A program made the translations under genes and the position numbers. A DNA stretch of 64,000 nt from CAYXEN01 sp964464035 (lineage in GTDB: Bacteria; Krumholzibacteriota; Krumholzibacteriia; WVZY01): contig CAYXEN010000007.1 in assembly GCA_964464035.1 (NCBI GenBank), positions 1 to 64,000 on the forward strand, given 5' to 3'. Under the pieces are notes generated by a model. It ran no database searches and was not told the DNA's origin. It saw only the letters and a program-made list of their open reading frames with translations. Position 1 is the stretch's first letter. Each line of letters opens with the position of its first letter. Below, one piece after another: positions 34,544 to 43,531 of this stretch.

Positions 34544-35590
34544 TCACCTCACGATGACGGAAACGGATTCGGGAGCAAGCACTTCACCTATCACGGCGGC
34601 TCGAGCGTAACTCTTCAGGAGCTCTTCGAGGAGTTCGTCGCACTTTTCCGGCGGAGAAGATATCAGCAGTCCGCCCGAAGTCTGTGGATCGAAGAAGGCG
34701 TGAATCAACTCCTCCTCGACGCCGCTCCCCACCCGCAACTTGTCTTCGAGGAACATGCGGTTCGTTCCACCGCCGCCGGTCAGCATGCCGCGGCGCACGT
34801 ACTCCAGGCAACTTCGCATCAGCGGAACCCGGGCCGCGTCCAGTGCGAGGCTCACGCCGCTGGCTTCGGCCATTTCCAGCGCGTGCCCGAGCAAACCGTA
34901 GCCTGTTATATCCGTGCAGGCGTGCGCACCCGATGCGATCATCGCCCTGGCGGCGTCGCGGTTCAACGAGCTCATCACCTCGATGAGTTCCTCGTACTCC
35001 GACGACTCGAGCTTCTCCGCTTTCAGCGCGGTGGTAAGGACCCCGGAACCGAGCGGTTTGGTAAGAATGAGCTTGTCTCCGACCTTTGCCGAAGAGTTCA
35101 TGACGATCTTGTCCGGGTGCACGAACCCGGTGACGGACAGCCCGTACTTCAATTCCTTGTCTCTGACCGTGTGTCCGCCGACTATCGCAACGTTCGCCTG
35201 CTCCGCAGCTGCGGCGCCGCCGCGTAGTATTTCGACCAGGATCTCGTTCTCCAGATCACCCTCGGGGAAGGCCGCTATGTTGAGCGCGGTGACGGGCTCC
35301 GCCCCCATCGCGTAGATATCGCTCAACGCATTGGCGGCGGCCACCCGGCCGAAATCGAAGGGATCGTCCACCACGGGCGGAAAGAAATCGACCGTCTGCA
35401 CGAGCGCCAGATCCGGGGCGATACGATACACTCCGGCGTCGTCGGCAAGCCCGTGACCTACGAGAAGATCAGGGTCCGGCCGCGTCTCGATCTTGTCCAG
35501 TATGCCGCGCAGGCCCGCCGCGCTGAATTTCGAAGCTCACCCGGCGCAGGAAGCATACTGTGTCAGTCTTATTTTCTTTCCTTCGTTCAT
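34544..35590 (-). CDS. selD: Selenide, water dikinase SelD, itself a selenoprotein (in-frame UGA)
   Basis: A 348-residue protein if the UGA at 35537-35539 is read as selenocysteine. It makes selenophosphate from selenide and ATP for Sec-tRNA synthesis. The N-terminus from ATG 35590 reads IRLTQYASCAG, then Sec18, then ASKFS. This aligns with LTQYSHGAGCGCKIS of E. coli SelD, so Sec replaces catalytic Cys17 and Lys21 matches the essential Lys20. Downstream are GHGLADDAGVYRIAP, VQTVDFFPPVVDDPFDFGRV, HTVRDKELKYGLSVTG and FDPQTSGGLL, all family motifs. GGAG lies eight bases before the ATG. Without recoding, the frame begins at a GTG at 35431 and lacks the catalytic region. A CGCG/CGCG stem with a 9-base loop follows about 16 bases after the UGA; whether it is a bacterial SECIS element is uncertain. 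Confidence 0.93.
35537..35539 (-). other. Selenocysteine (UGA) codon in selD
   Basis: TGA on the minus strand (TCA on the plus strand), in frame with family-matching sequence on both sides: QYASCAG before it and ASKFS after it. It falls exactly on the catalytic Cys/Sec position of SelD. Confidence 0.92.
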
Positions 35591-35777
35591 ATCTCTTACT
35601 CCGGCCCGAGCAATTAGATCTAAAGGCCGACATCCGATCCGCCGATTTAGATACATGCATCGGAGTATACTTGCGGCGGCGGGAAAACCGTCCCGCCCGC
35701 GACTCGTTTCCTAGATTAAGCCAGAAGGGAGGGCCGGGCAAGCGAATTGTACGGCGGCCGAGGCCCTTCCGGGATTT

Positions 35778-36281
35778 ATGATGGCCGACAACCTCGTCGA
35801 ACCCAAACTGGTCGTAGTCGGCCTCGGGGACATGAGAATCTCGTCGGATCCCGGGGTGAAGTTGATAACCTACGCCCTCGGCTCCTGCATCGGTATATCC
35901 GCCTATGATCCCAGGATCATCCTCGGAGGGCTCCTCCACTATCAGCTTCCCAACCCGGCGAAACAGCAAAGGTTCGAGAAGCGGCCGTTCTTGTACGGTT
36001 GCTACGCCATACCGACCTTCTTCAGGCGGCTCATCCAAAAGGGCGCCTGCAAGAGAAGGCTCATAGTGAAAATCGCCGGCGGGGCGGACAAGTACGACCT
36101 CGAGGGTATTCTGCGGGTCGGTGAAAAAAACATCGAAATCGCCAGGAAACTGCTCGGCAAGAACAACATCGCCATAGCGGCATCCGACACCGGAGGAGAA
36201 CACGGAAGAACGATGAGCCTGGCCATAGAGGCGGGTGTCACCGAAATCACGACGCCATCAGGAGAAACCAGGATCTTGTAA
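35778..36281 (+). CDS. cheD: Chemoreceptor glutamine deamidase CheD
   Basis: A 167-residue CheD. The catalytic Cys37 (YALGSCIGIS) and His54 (GGLLHYQLP) are 17 residues apart, as in Thermotoga CheD (Cys27, His44). KIAGGADKYD and the C-terminal DTGGEHGRTMSL are also family-typical. CheD deamidates specific glutamines of chemoreceptors and in some species works with CheC. It lies 11 bases before cheR. The start may be either of two adjacent ATG codons. The 187-base gap to selD has a 7-bp hairpin (35678-35697, GGCGGGA/TCCCGCC) and no T-run. Confidence 0.92.
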   Translation: MMADNLVEPKLVVVGLGDMRISSDPGVKLITYALGSCIGISAYDPRIILGGLLHYQLPNPAKQQRFEKRPFLYGCYAIPTFFRRLIQKGACKRRLIVKIAGGADKYDLEGILRVGEKNIEIARKLLGKNNIAIAASDTGGEHGRTMSLAIEAGVTEITTPSGETRIL

Positions 36282-36292
36282 GGGACGACGGC

Positions 36293-37141
36293 ATGACGGA
36301 GACAAAGAGTCTTCACCTCACCGATTCGCAGTTCGAGCTTTTCAAGGAACTCGTAAAGCGCGAATGCGGCATCGAGCTCAAGGAATCCAAACGCGCCGTT
36401 TTCGTGCATCGCCTGACCAAGAGAATCCGGGAAAAAGGGCTGAGCTCCTTTGCCGAGTATTACGACTACGTGATGAACCCGCTTGCCGGAAAAATCGAGA
36501 TGGATTACCTCCTGGACGCCATAACGACGAACAAGACTTCCTTCTTCCGTGAAGAAGACCACTTCATCTTCATGCAAAACGTCATCCTTCCCATCATGGA
36601 GCAAAGACGGCTTGCGAACCCCAACTTTTTCCTTAGGATTTGGTGCGCCGGGTGCTCCTCCGGTGAAGAGGCGTATTCCATCGCCATGACGTTGATCGAG
36701 TATTTCGGGCGCTTCCGGCCCAACGAGGGAAGGATCCTGGCCACGGACCTCTCGGAAAAGTCGATCGCCAAGGCCCTGAGCGGAACCTACAGGCGGAAAG
36801 ACATCTCCGGGCTATCGAGTGTCAGGCGCAGGGCTTTCTTCGAAAGAATCGAGGAGAACGGAGAAGTCTATTACAGCGTGAGCAAGTACGTCAGAAACCT
36901 GATTGAGTTCCACCGTTTCAATCTTGTCGGCCGCGCGTACCCGTTCCGTCACAAGTTCGATATCATCTTTTGCAGGAACGTTCTCATGTTTCTCGACATC
37001 GAATCGAAAAAGAAGATCATACAGAGGTTCTACGACAATCTCAAAGTGGGCGGCTACTTCATAACGGGAATGGCGGAAAACTATTCCCGCCTGCATCCCG
37101 GCTTCACCCAGCTGAAGAACTCGATCTTCTTGAAAGAATAG
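36293..37141 (+). CDS. cheR: Chemotaxis protein methyltransferase CheR
   Basis: A 282-residue CheR. The N-terminal all-helical domain includes ECGIELKESKRAVFVHRLTK. The SAM-binding domain has TNKTSFFREEDHF, LRIWCAGCSSGEEAYSIAMT (the motif I region), RILATDLSEKSIAKA and IIFCRNVLMFLD. It methylates glutamates of chemoreceptors. It forms a two-gene unit with cheD; other che genes are absent, but a chemoreceptor gene is encoded at 59538. Confidence 0.95.
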   Translation: MTETKSLHLTDSQFELFKELVKRECGIELKESKRAVFVHRLTKRIREKGLSSFAEYYDYVMNPLAGKIEMDYLLDAITTNKTSFFREEDHFIFMQNVILPIMEQRRLANPNFFLRIWCAGCSSGEEAYSIAMTLIEYFGRFRPNEGRILATDLSEKSIAKALSGTYRRKDISGLSSVRRRAFFERIEENGEVYYSVSKYVRNLIEFHRFNLVGRAYPFRHKFDIIFCRNVLMFLDIESKKKIIQRFYDNLKVGGYFITGMAENYSRLHPGFTQLKNSIFLKE

Positions 37142-37167
37142 AGTTCTCTTCCGGGTGCGCTTGCCCG

Positions 37168-37416
37168 CTATTTCTTGACTATGAAATACCTGTAGACTCC
37201 CCCCTCCTCGACCCAGGATTTGATCTCGTTCCCCGTGCTCTTGCACCACGCAGGCATGTCGAACTCTATCGCCGGATCGTCCGCGATGACTTCGAGAATG
37301 CGTCCCCGATCGAGCTTGCGCATGGCCTCGGAAGTCATGATTATGGGCGCGGGACAGAACAATCCCCTCGCGTCCACGACCAGATCCGGCTTGGCTTTGG
37401 ATGATTCACCCTGCAT
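37168..37416 (-). CDS. TusA/SirA/YedF-family sulfur carrier-like protein
   Basis: An 82-residue single domain. DARGLFCPAPIIMTSEAMRK carries the family's C-P-x-P motif with the sulfur- (or selenium-) accepting Cys, and the rest has the typical babbbab order ending in a beta strand. TusA proteins relay sulfur for tRNA thiolation or redox metabolism; YedF-type relatives are linked to selenium metabolism. Here selD is 2 kb away on the same strand but not adjacent, so the link is only suggestive. The start at 37416 follows GGAAGGA. Confidence 0.85.
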   Translation of the reverse strand: MQGESSKAKPDLVVDARGLFCPAPIIMTSEAMRKLDRGRILEVIADDPAIEFDMPAWCKSTGNEIKSWVEEGGVYRYFIVKK

Positions 37417-37466
37417 TTCGAGTCCTTCCCGGGAGTCGGTTCGCAGATGCGGTATTCCGCGGCGAA

Positions 37467-37904
37467 TCAGGAGTCCGCTCGATCGTCCAGATCGAGAAGG
37501 TTGAGACCGGTGACCTGATCCCGGCTCCGCTCGAGCACGCCGGGAAGCACCCTGACGCACACTTCGAGGGTTACGCTGACCGTGGCCTCGAACAGGTGCC
37601 CCGCCTTGGCGTCGTGACGCCCGTCGGCGAGAACCGCGTGGAGGTGCAGCAAGGCTTTTCCCTCGAACCGGGAAATCGTTCCGCTCAGCGAGGCCACTTC
37701 GAAGCTTCCGTCCAGGCGCTCCTTGTGGTACTCCTTCGAGTCGGGATCGAAATAGCCGAGCGTCGCGTCCCTGACGGCGCCGATGCCCGATATCATTCCC
37801 GCCTCTATATTCCTGCTTTCAACGAATTCGGTCAATTCGCCCACGACTTCTTCGCCTATCTCGAGTTTCAGAACGAAATCTTCCCCCAACCTCGTGTATT
37901 GCAT
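37467..37904 (-). CDS. PPC/DUF296 domain protein
   Basis: A 145-residue protein of the PPC (DUF296) family. It shows EEVVGELTEFVESRNIEAGM and SGIGAVRDATLGYFD near the N-terminus, then LHLHAVLADGRHDAKAGHLF, whose histidines form the family's metal-binding trimer site. ATG 37904 is behind AGGAGG. In bacteria these are small trimeric proteins of unclear function, sometimes described as DNA-binding by analogy with plant AT-hook PPC proteins; there is no AT-hook here. Confidence 0.88.
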   Translation of the reverse strand: MQYTRLGEDFVLKLEIGEEVVGELTEFVESRNIEAGMISGIGAVRDATLGYFDPDSKEYHKERLDGSFEVASLSGTISRFEGKALLHLHAVLADGRHDAKAGHLFEATVSVTLEVCVRVLPGVLERSRDQVTGLNLLDLDDRADS

Positions 37905-37963
37905 GAATCCTCCTTTCCTTGTCCTCACCTGCGCGGCGGGGCTCCCGGCACCCCGGCACGACG

Positions 37964-40552
37964 TCATTCGGCGCGAGGTCCTGCCACGGCGATCACGTGA
38001 TCGTCTATCGGGAGGTACTTCGCGGCCGCCGCCCGCACTTGCTCGACTGTCACGCTCTTCACGGATCGTATGAAATCGTCGTCGAAAGCATACCCGAATC
38101 CCCTGTGCTCGTTGAGCCCCATGTAATAGGCCTGGTTCATGCGCGAAAGCCTGCGCATCAGCATTCTTCCCCTGAAGCCGTTCTTGTAGGACTCCACGTC
38201 GCCGGCGCTCGCTTTTTCCCTCACTTCCTTCATTATTTCGACGAGCCCTTTCTCGGCCTCGCTTCTTTTTTCCGGGGAAGTGCCGATGTAGACACTCATC
38301 CTGGCGTAGTCTTTCCCGAAATACACGGACGATCCCACGCTGTAGGCCAGCCCCCTCCGCTCCCGGAGAACTTCCCCCAATCTCCGTGACAGAACGCCGT
38401 TCAACACGGTTACTGCCGCCGCGTCCCGAGGGGAAACGGGCGGAAGGACGTTCCCCAGGAAAATCGAGGTCTGGGAGGCTTCGACGTCGACGCTCGCCCT
38501 CACGACCCCCTTGACGGGGATCGGCGTGGAATACGTGCACGGCGATTCGTCTCGCGGCGAGCCGGAGAAGAACTCGTCGATTCTCTTGCGGAGGCTCTTG
38601 GGATCCACGTTACTCGCAACCGTCAGGATCATGTTTGCCGGCGTGAAGTACCTGGCATGGAATCTCTTCACGTCGTCCAGTGTTATCGCGTCCAAGGTCC
38701 CCTCGTCCCCGAGGACACCGTTTTGGAAAGGATGCCCCTTGAAAAGGTTCGCGAAGAACAACTTCTTCGCGGCTTGCATCGGCTTGCGTGACTCGCTCGC
38801 CAGGACCGCTTTCATCTCGGACTTGGCCTCGGCGAGAGTCTTCTCTTGCAAGGCCGGATGCAGAATGATCTCACTCAAGAGCTCCAGCCCCCTGGCATAG
38901 TACTTGTCGATGGTCTGGAAGCGGATGAAGGAGTAATCCTCCTTCGTGCGGTAATCGTCATAAGGAATGTACGGGTTGTCAGTACAAACCACTTCGGCGC
39001 CGATCCGGTCGAGTTCCTTCTCGAGAGTCTTCTCGTCCATGCCCTCGGTCCCCTTCATGATCATCCTTGAGAGCAATTCCGTTATTCCATGCTTGCCAGG
39101 CGGCTCGCACGCCAGGCGGTTATCGAAAAGAACGTGGACGGCGAACACCCTCGAATCCTCGTTGTATTTCGTGATCACGCGCAACCCGTTCTCGGTAGTC
39201 CAATCCTCGTATCGCGAACCGGTCTTCTCCTTTCCGCCGGAGTTCCGGCGCTCGGACGGCACCACCGCCGCCACCGCATACCGGGGTTCCCCGAGATACC
39301 GCTTCGCTACTCTTTCGACGTCCCTCGCACCGACCCTCTCGAGGTTCCCGAGCTTGCCGGCCAGGAAATCACGCCCGCCCAAAGCCAGTTCGTCGGCCTT
39401 GAACATGCCGTAATAATGATACTTCTCCTCGTTGTAGATCTCGTTCGTCACGAGCGATATCTTGACTCCCTCGAGAAGGTCCCGGTCACACTTCCGGGAC
39501 GCGGTTTCCTCGAGGGCTTTCACAGCTCGTTCCACCAGCCTGTCGACGTCATGGGACGACGCCGTCAATTGCACCAAGGCCCGCGAGAAGCCGCGATGAT
39601 GTTCGTAGTCGACCCGGCATGAAACGACACCCAGATCCGGCTCCTCCTTCAAGCTCCGGTTGAGGACGGACCCCGAGCGGTTCATCATTTCGCAAAGCAC
39701 CTGGAAAGCATAGAAATCGTCGGACAGCATCGCAGGCGCGTCGAAGGCGATATCGACGTACGTGTAATCCCCTTCGGCGGCGCGGACGTGCACGGCCCCT
39801 CCCGGGTTGGGCGGTGCGGGTGGATTCCCGGGAGCGGGGACTCCCGGGGAAGACTTTCCGAAGCAGTCCTCCAGGACTCTCTTGATCCCGTTCCCGTCGA
39901 AATCGCCTACGATTATCGCCCGCATGTTGGACGGCGTGTAGTACCTGCGATAGTAATCGAGTATCCTCTCGCGCGGAATTGTCTCTATGACGTTCTTCTC
40001 ACCCAGCACGCTCATCGCGTACGGAGTGCCGGCGTAGAAGACTCCGTCCATGAACTTGCCCCTCAGGTATTCGGGCGTCGAGGTATCCTTGTTGATCTCC
40101 TCGGTCACGACCTTTCTCTCCTTGGCCACCTCTTCGTCGGGCAGGATCGAGTGCAAGAGCATGTCGGCCTGGATCTCGCATGCCTTTTCGTACTCGTCCG
40201 ACGGGACCAGGAACACGAAGGCGGTGTAGTCCTTGCGCGTGAAGGCGTTGAAATAGCCTCCGATGGAGCGCATCTCTTCGGTGAGTTTCTCACGCGACCT
40301 GGAGGCTGTTCCGTCGAAGAGAAGATGTTCGAGCATGTGCGAGACCCCGTTCACGTCCGGGGTCTCCAACCAGCTCCCCGCCGCTATGGTGATCACCCCG
40401 GCCACCATGGGGCTGGAATGGCTTTCGCCCAGGAGCACCTGCATCCCGTTCGAGAGCGTGTAATTCTCGAAGCTCATGGCGAGGCCGACGCATGGAAATG
40501 AAAAAGCGGCCGCCAGCCACGCCAGAACCGTCACTTTCATGAATGCTCGCAC
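37964..40552 (-). CDS. Secreted M16 family zinc peptidase, two-repeat form
   Basis: An 862-residue protein with an N-terminal signal peptide (about 1-25). HMLEH at residues 72-76 is the inverted HxxEH zinc motif, with a downstream Glu in the following helix supplying the third ligand. The second half repeats the M16 fold (ENGLRVITKYNEDSRVFAVH at about 440) without a complete HxxEH, as in two-domain pitrilysin-like and PqqL-like enzymes. It probably degrades peptides in the periplasm. GTG at 40552 follows GGAGG; ATG at 40540 is an alternative. It is in a minus-strand run but separated from the PPC gene by 59 bases. Confidence 0.9.
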   Translation of the reverse strand: MRAFMKVTVLAWLAAAFSFPCVGLAMSFENYTLSNGMQVLLGESHSSPMVAGVITIAAGSWLETPDVNGVSHMLEHLLFDGTASRSREKLTEEMRSIGGYFNAFTRKDYTAFVFLVPSDEYEKACEIQADMLLHSILPDEEVAKERKVVTEEINKDTSTPEYLRGKFMDGVFYAGTPYAMSVLGEKNVIETIPRERILDYYRRYYTPSNMRAIIVGDFDGNGIKRVLEDCFGKSSPGVPAPGNPPAPPNPGGAVHVRAAEGDYTYVDIAFDAPAMLSDDFYAFQVLCEMMNRSGSVLNRSLKEEPDLGVVSCRVDYEHHRGFSRALVQLTASSHDVDRLVERAVKALEETASRKCDRDLLEGVKISLVTNEIYNEEKYHYYGMFKADELALGGRDFLAGKLGNLERVGARDVERVAKRYLGEPRYAVAAVVPSERRNSGGKEKTGSRYEDWTTENGLRVITKYNEDSRVFAVHVLFDNRLACEPPGKHGITELLSRMIMKGTEGMDEKTLEKELDRIGAEVVCTDNPYIPYDDYRTKEDYSFIRFQTIDKYYARGLELLSEIILHPALQEKTLAEAKSEMKAVLASESRKPMQAAKKLFFANLFKGHPFQNGVLGDEGTLDAITLDDVKRFHARYFTPANMILTVASNVDPKSLRKRIDEFFSGSPRDESPCTYSTPIPVKGVVRASVDVEASQTSIFLGNVLPPVSPRDAAAVTVLNGVLSRRLGEVLRERRGLAYSVGSSVYFGKDYARMSVYIGTSPEKRSEAEKGLVEIMKEVREKASAGDVESYKNGFRGRMLMRRLSRMNQAYYMGLNEHRGFGYAFDDDFIRSVKSVTVEQVRAAAAKYLPIDDHVIAVAGPRAE

Positions 40553-40580
40553 TTCTCCCTCCTTTATCAGTTCCCGTTTT

Positions 40581-41729
40581 TCAAAACCGCGTCCCGTTCC
40601 CCATTATCTCGGCCACGAATCGCAGTCGCAGCATCAGGCTGCAGGGCTTTCCGAAAAAGGCCGAAACCCAGTACGAAGGCGCAAGGACCACGTTCCACAA
40701 GACCTTCATCCGGCCCGCGAGCCTGTCGCTCTCGAGCATGTAGAACTTGAAGCCTCTTCTGGGCTCGACCGAAGCGTCCCCCCGCTCCATACGGAGGCGC
40801 ATCCCCGGGGTGGCGAGTGCAGGCACGGAATCGAAAGGGCGACCCATGCCCAGCGAGGAAAGAGCCTGGGCCAGGGAACGCTTGAAAGTTCCGGCCAGCT
40901 TCATGCGCCGGGTCCTTCCCAGCACGTAATCCCAGTCCATCCGCCCTTCTCCGCCCGCCGTCAGCAACCCTATATCGACCAGCCGCGCCAGGTCCCGGAA
41001 GCGGGACATTCTCCACTCCAGGACCGAGTGGATCAACATGTCCTCGCGCCGCGGGACCGGAATCGAACCCGGCGATCCCGGGCGGGACGGATCGCCCCAC
41101 GATTCCTCGCGCTGCGTCGCGGGGCCGTAATCGAAAAGCCTGAACCTGAATCTCACGCTCGTTCCGTCTTCCTTTCGCAGGATGCAGGGAGCGACGTGGT
41201 GATGATATCTGACCACCTCACCGGGCGACTTCAGCACCGGTTCGTAGAGCGGCCGGGAGTAACCGAGCTTGGCCGTCGCCTTCACGACGCGGTCCCATTC
41301 CTCTTCCTTGACCATGAATTCGAGGCGCCGCATGCCGGCCGCCGCGCCGTTCCCGAAAGCGGCCCTTGCGAGCGCCGCCTCGCCGAAGAGCATGAACGCG
41401 ACTCCCGCACCGGCCAGGGCTTCTCCCACGATTTCGGCCTCTTCGAGGAACCGCCGGTTCGACCGGCTCACTTCGTCGCCCTGGATCCGCAGCTTCTCCA
41501 TGGTCAATCTCGAGAGCGGGGGTTCGAGGGACAACTTGGACAAGGAATCCAGGATCAGGGGCGCAAGACCGTGCTCGGCGCAGCAATCCAGCAACTCCTT
41601 CTCGAAACCGCTTTCCACGTGCGCCGGAATCCCGGGAGGAGGGCTCTCATCCGCTTTCACGAAATGGGATATCGTTGCAAGGACGAAATCGCTCGCTCGC
41701 ATCCTGGCGGTCTCCCCTGCTTTCCTCAA
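40581..41729 (-). CDS. Nucleotidyltransferase-family protein (PF14907-like)
   Basis: A 382-residue protein related to the N-terminal domain of the fusion at 5476-7287: GLAPLILDSLSKLSLEP at the start, then AGVAFMLFGEAALARAAFG, MRRLEFMVKEEEWDRVVKA in place of the N-x-D-x-x-V metal motif (here R-L-E-F-M-V), RYHHHVAPCIL, and REDMLIHSVLEWRMSRFRD. The D-x-D of the active family is altered to L-E-F, so catalysis is doubtful. It overlaps the ABC transporter gene end by 4 bases. Function unknown. Confidence 0.65.
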   Translation of the reverse strand: MRKAGETARMRASDFVLATISHFVKADESPPPGIPAHVESGFEKELLDCCAEHGLAPLILDSLSKLSLEPPLSRLTMEKLRIQGDEVSRSNRRFLEEAEIVGEALAGAGVAFMLFGEAALARAAFGNGAAAGMRRLEFMVKEEEWDRVVKATAKLGYSRPLYEPVLKSPGEVVRYHHHVAPCILRKEDGTSVRFRFRLFDYGPATQREESWGDPSRPGSPGSIPVPRREDMLIHSVLEWRMSRFRDLARLVDIGLLTAGGEGRMDWDYVLGRTRRMKLAGTFKRSLAQALSSLGMGRPFDSVPALATPGMRLRMERGDASVEPRRGFKFYMLESDRLAGRMKVLWNVVLAPSYWVSAFFGKPCSLMLRLRFVAEIMGNGTRF

Positions 41730-43531
41730 CCGATCCTTTTCTCTTGCTCCATGTATTGAAGCTCATAGAGCTTCTTGTACAACCCGCCCCGCCTCATGAG
41801 CTCGCCGTGGGTGCCCTGCTCGACTATCCTGCCCTTGTGCATGACTATTATCCTGTCAACGTACCTTATCGTGGACAAACGATGGGCGATGATCAGCGAG
41901 GTTCTTCCCTTCATGAATCTCTTGAGGGCTTCCTGTATCAGGTATTCCGTCTCGGTATCGACGCTGGAAGTCGCTTCATCGAGTACGAGGATCTTTGGAT
42001 CATAGACCAGGGCCCGGGCGAAGGCAAGCAATTGCCTTTGTCCGACGGACAGCATCGCTCCCCTCTCCCCCACCTGTTCGGCGTAGCGCGCGGGAAGCCT
42101 TTCTATGAACTTGTCCGCGTTGATGTGCCTCGAGACTTCCGCGATGCGCTCGGCTCCGATGCTCCGATCGCCGAGGTCGATATTGTACGCGATGTCACCG
42201 GAGAAGAGAAAAACGTCCTGGAGAACCACCGCCACGTACCGCCTCAGGTCCTTCTGCGCGTACTCTCTTATATCGCATCCGTCTACGTTGATCGATCCCT
42301 CGTTCGGATCGTAGAAGCGCGAGAGCAGGTTCATCAGCGTGGTCTTCCCCGCTCCCGTGTATCCCACGACCGCCACCCTCTCCCCTTCGTCCACCGTGAA
42401 GCTCACGTCATGGAGAACCGGCTCGCCGGGATTGTAAGCGAAACTCACGCGGTCGAAAACGATCCTGCCGGGCCCGCTCGGGATTCTCCTCGGGCGGGGC
42501 GGGTCCTGCACGCGAGGCTCCGTGTCCAGCAGGTCGAAGATCCGCTCGGAAGATGCCATGGCGGACTGGAGGATGTTGTACTTCTCGCTCAGGTCGCTTA
42601 TGGGACGGTAGAAGCGCTGGGCATACTGGATGAAAGCAACGAGGGCTCCGATGGTAAGCGCACCGTTCAAGACGCCTCCGCCCCCGAACCAGAGGATCAT
42701 GGCTATGGCGGTCGAACTGAGAATCTCTATGGCGGGATAGAACACGGCATAGGCGAGGATCGACTGGATGTGGGCTTCGTACAATCTCCTGTTCTTGCGT
42801 TCAAACTTCTTCATCTGTTGCTCCTGCCGGTTGAACACCTGCACGACCGACATGCCGGTTATGTTCTCCTGCAGGAACGCATTGACCGAGGCCAGCCGTT
42901 TGCGGACGTTGCGATACGAGCTTCGGACTTTCGCCCTGAACACCAAGGCGGTGACCAGGAGCAGAGGAAGAACCAGGAAACTGACGAGCGCCAGTTTGAG
43001 GTTCAAGTAACACAACACCACGACGATTCCCACAAGAGTGAAGACGTCGAGAAAGATGCTGACCACGCCCGAGGTGAACAATTCATTGAGTACTTCTATA
43101 TCGTTGGTGAGCCTCGTCATCAATCTCCCCACCGGGTTCTTGTCGAAAAAAGCGACGTCCAAGCGCTGCAAGTGCCTGAAAACCTGCATCCTCAAATCGA
43201 ACATGACCCTCTGCCCTATGTAGCTCATGATGTAGATCTGCACGTAGCGGAATCCGAAACCAAGGACGAGGACGACCAGGAACACGCCGGAGATCTCGAG
43301 CAATCCGGCGTAGCGCGAGCTCACGCTCGTTTCCACGCCGGAAGTGAAGTACCTGTCGACGGCGATCTTCACGAGCAGCGGGGGAGCGAGCTGGAACAGG
43401 GAAACGAAGAGAAGAAGCGCGACGCTCAAGATCACGAGCCCCTTGTAGGGCTTCAAGTATCCGAGGAGCCTCCGCATCAGGATGCTGTCGTAGGACTTGT
43501 TCAACACCTCGTCTTCATGGAAGTATTCCAT
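41726..43531 (-). CDS. Heterodimeric ABC exporter subunit with degenerate signature motif
   Basis: A 601-residue half transporter: six membrane helices (about 20-320), then an ATPase domain with Walker A GYTGAGKTTL, signature LSVGQRQ (Gly replaced by Val) and Walker B ILVLDEATSSVD with the catalytic Glu. The start at 43531 overlaps the stop of the upstream ABC gene as TGATG, so the two are coupled. Together they match heterodimeric exporters such as TM287/288 and BmrCD, in which one ATP site is degenerate; here the altered signature of this subunit would face the altered Walker B of the other. The substrate (drug, lipid or peptide) is unknown. Confidence 0.93.
   Translation of the reverse strand: MEYFHEDEVLNKSYDSILMRRLLGYLKPYKGLVILSVALLLFVSLFQLAPPLLVKIAVDRYFTSGVETSVSSRYAGLLEISGVFLVVLVLGFGFRYVQIYIMSYIGQRVMFDLRMQVFRHLQRLDVAFFDKNPVGRLMTRLTNDIEVLNELFTSGVVSIFLDVFTLVGIVVVLCYLNLKLALVSFLVLPLLLVTALVFRAKVRSSYRNVRKRLASVNAFLQENITGMSVVQVFNRQEQQMKKFERKNRRLYEAHIQSILAYAVFYPAIEILSSTAIAMILWFGGGGVLNGALTIGALVAFIQYAQRFYRPISDLSEKYNILQSAMASSERIFDLLDTEPRVQDPPRPRRIPSGPGRIVFDRVSFAYNPGEPVLHDVSFTVDEGERVAVVGYTGAGKTTLMNLLSRFYDPNEGSINVDGCDIREYAQKDLRRYVAVVLQDVFLFSGDIAYNIDLGDRSIGAERIAEVSRHINADKFIERLPARYAEQVGERGAMLSVGQRQLLAFARALVYDPKILVLDEATSSVDTETEYLIQEALKRFMKGRTSLIIAHRLSTIRYVDRIIVMHKGRIVEQGTHGELMRRGGLYKKLYELQYMEQEKRIG

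Noticed and set aside
32885..35227. Plus-strand 780-codon open frame over the M23 and selD region
   Set aside because: It crosses two well-supported genes in another frame and has Arg/His-rich low-information sequence.
35678..35697. 7-bp hairpin GGCGGGA/TCCCGCC upstream of cheD as terminator of selD or a riboswitch
   Set aside because: It lies upstream of both divergent genes and has no T-run; nothing supports regulation beyond a simple stem.
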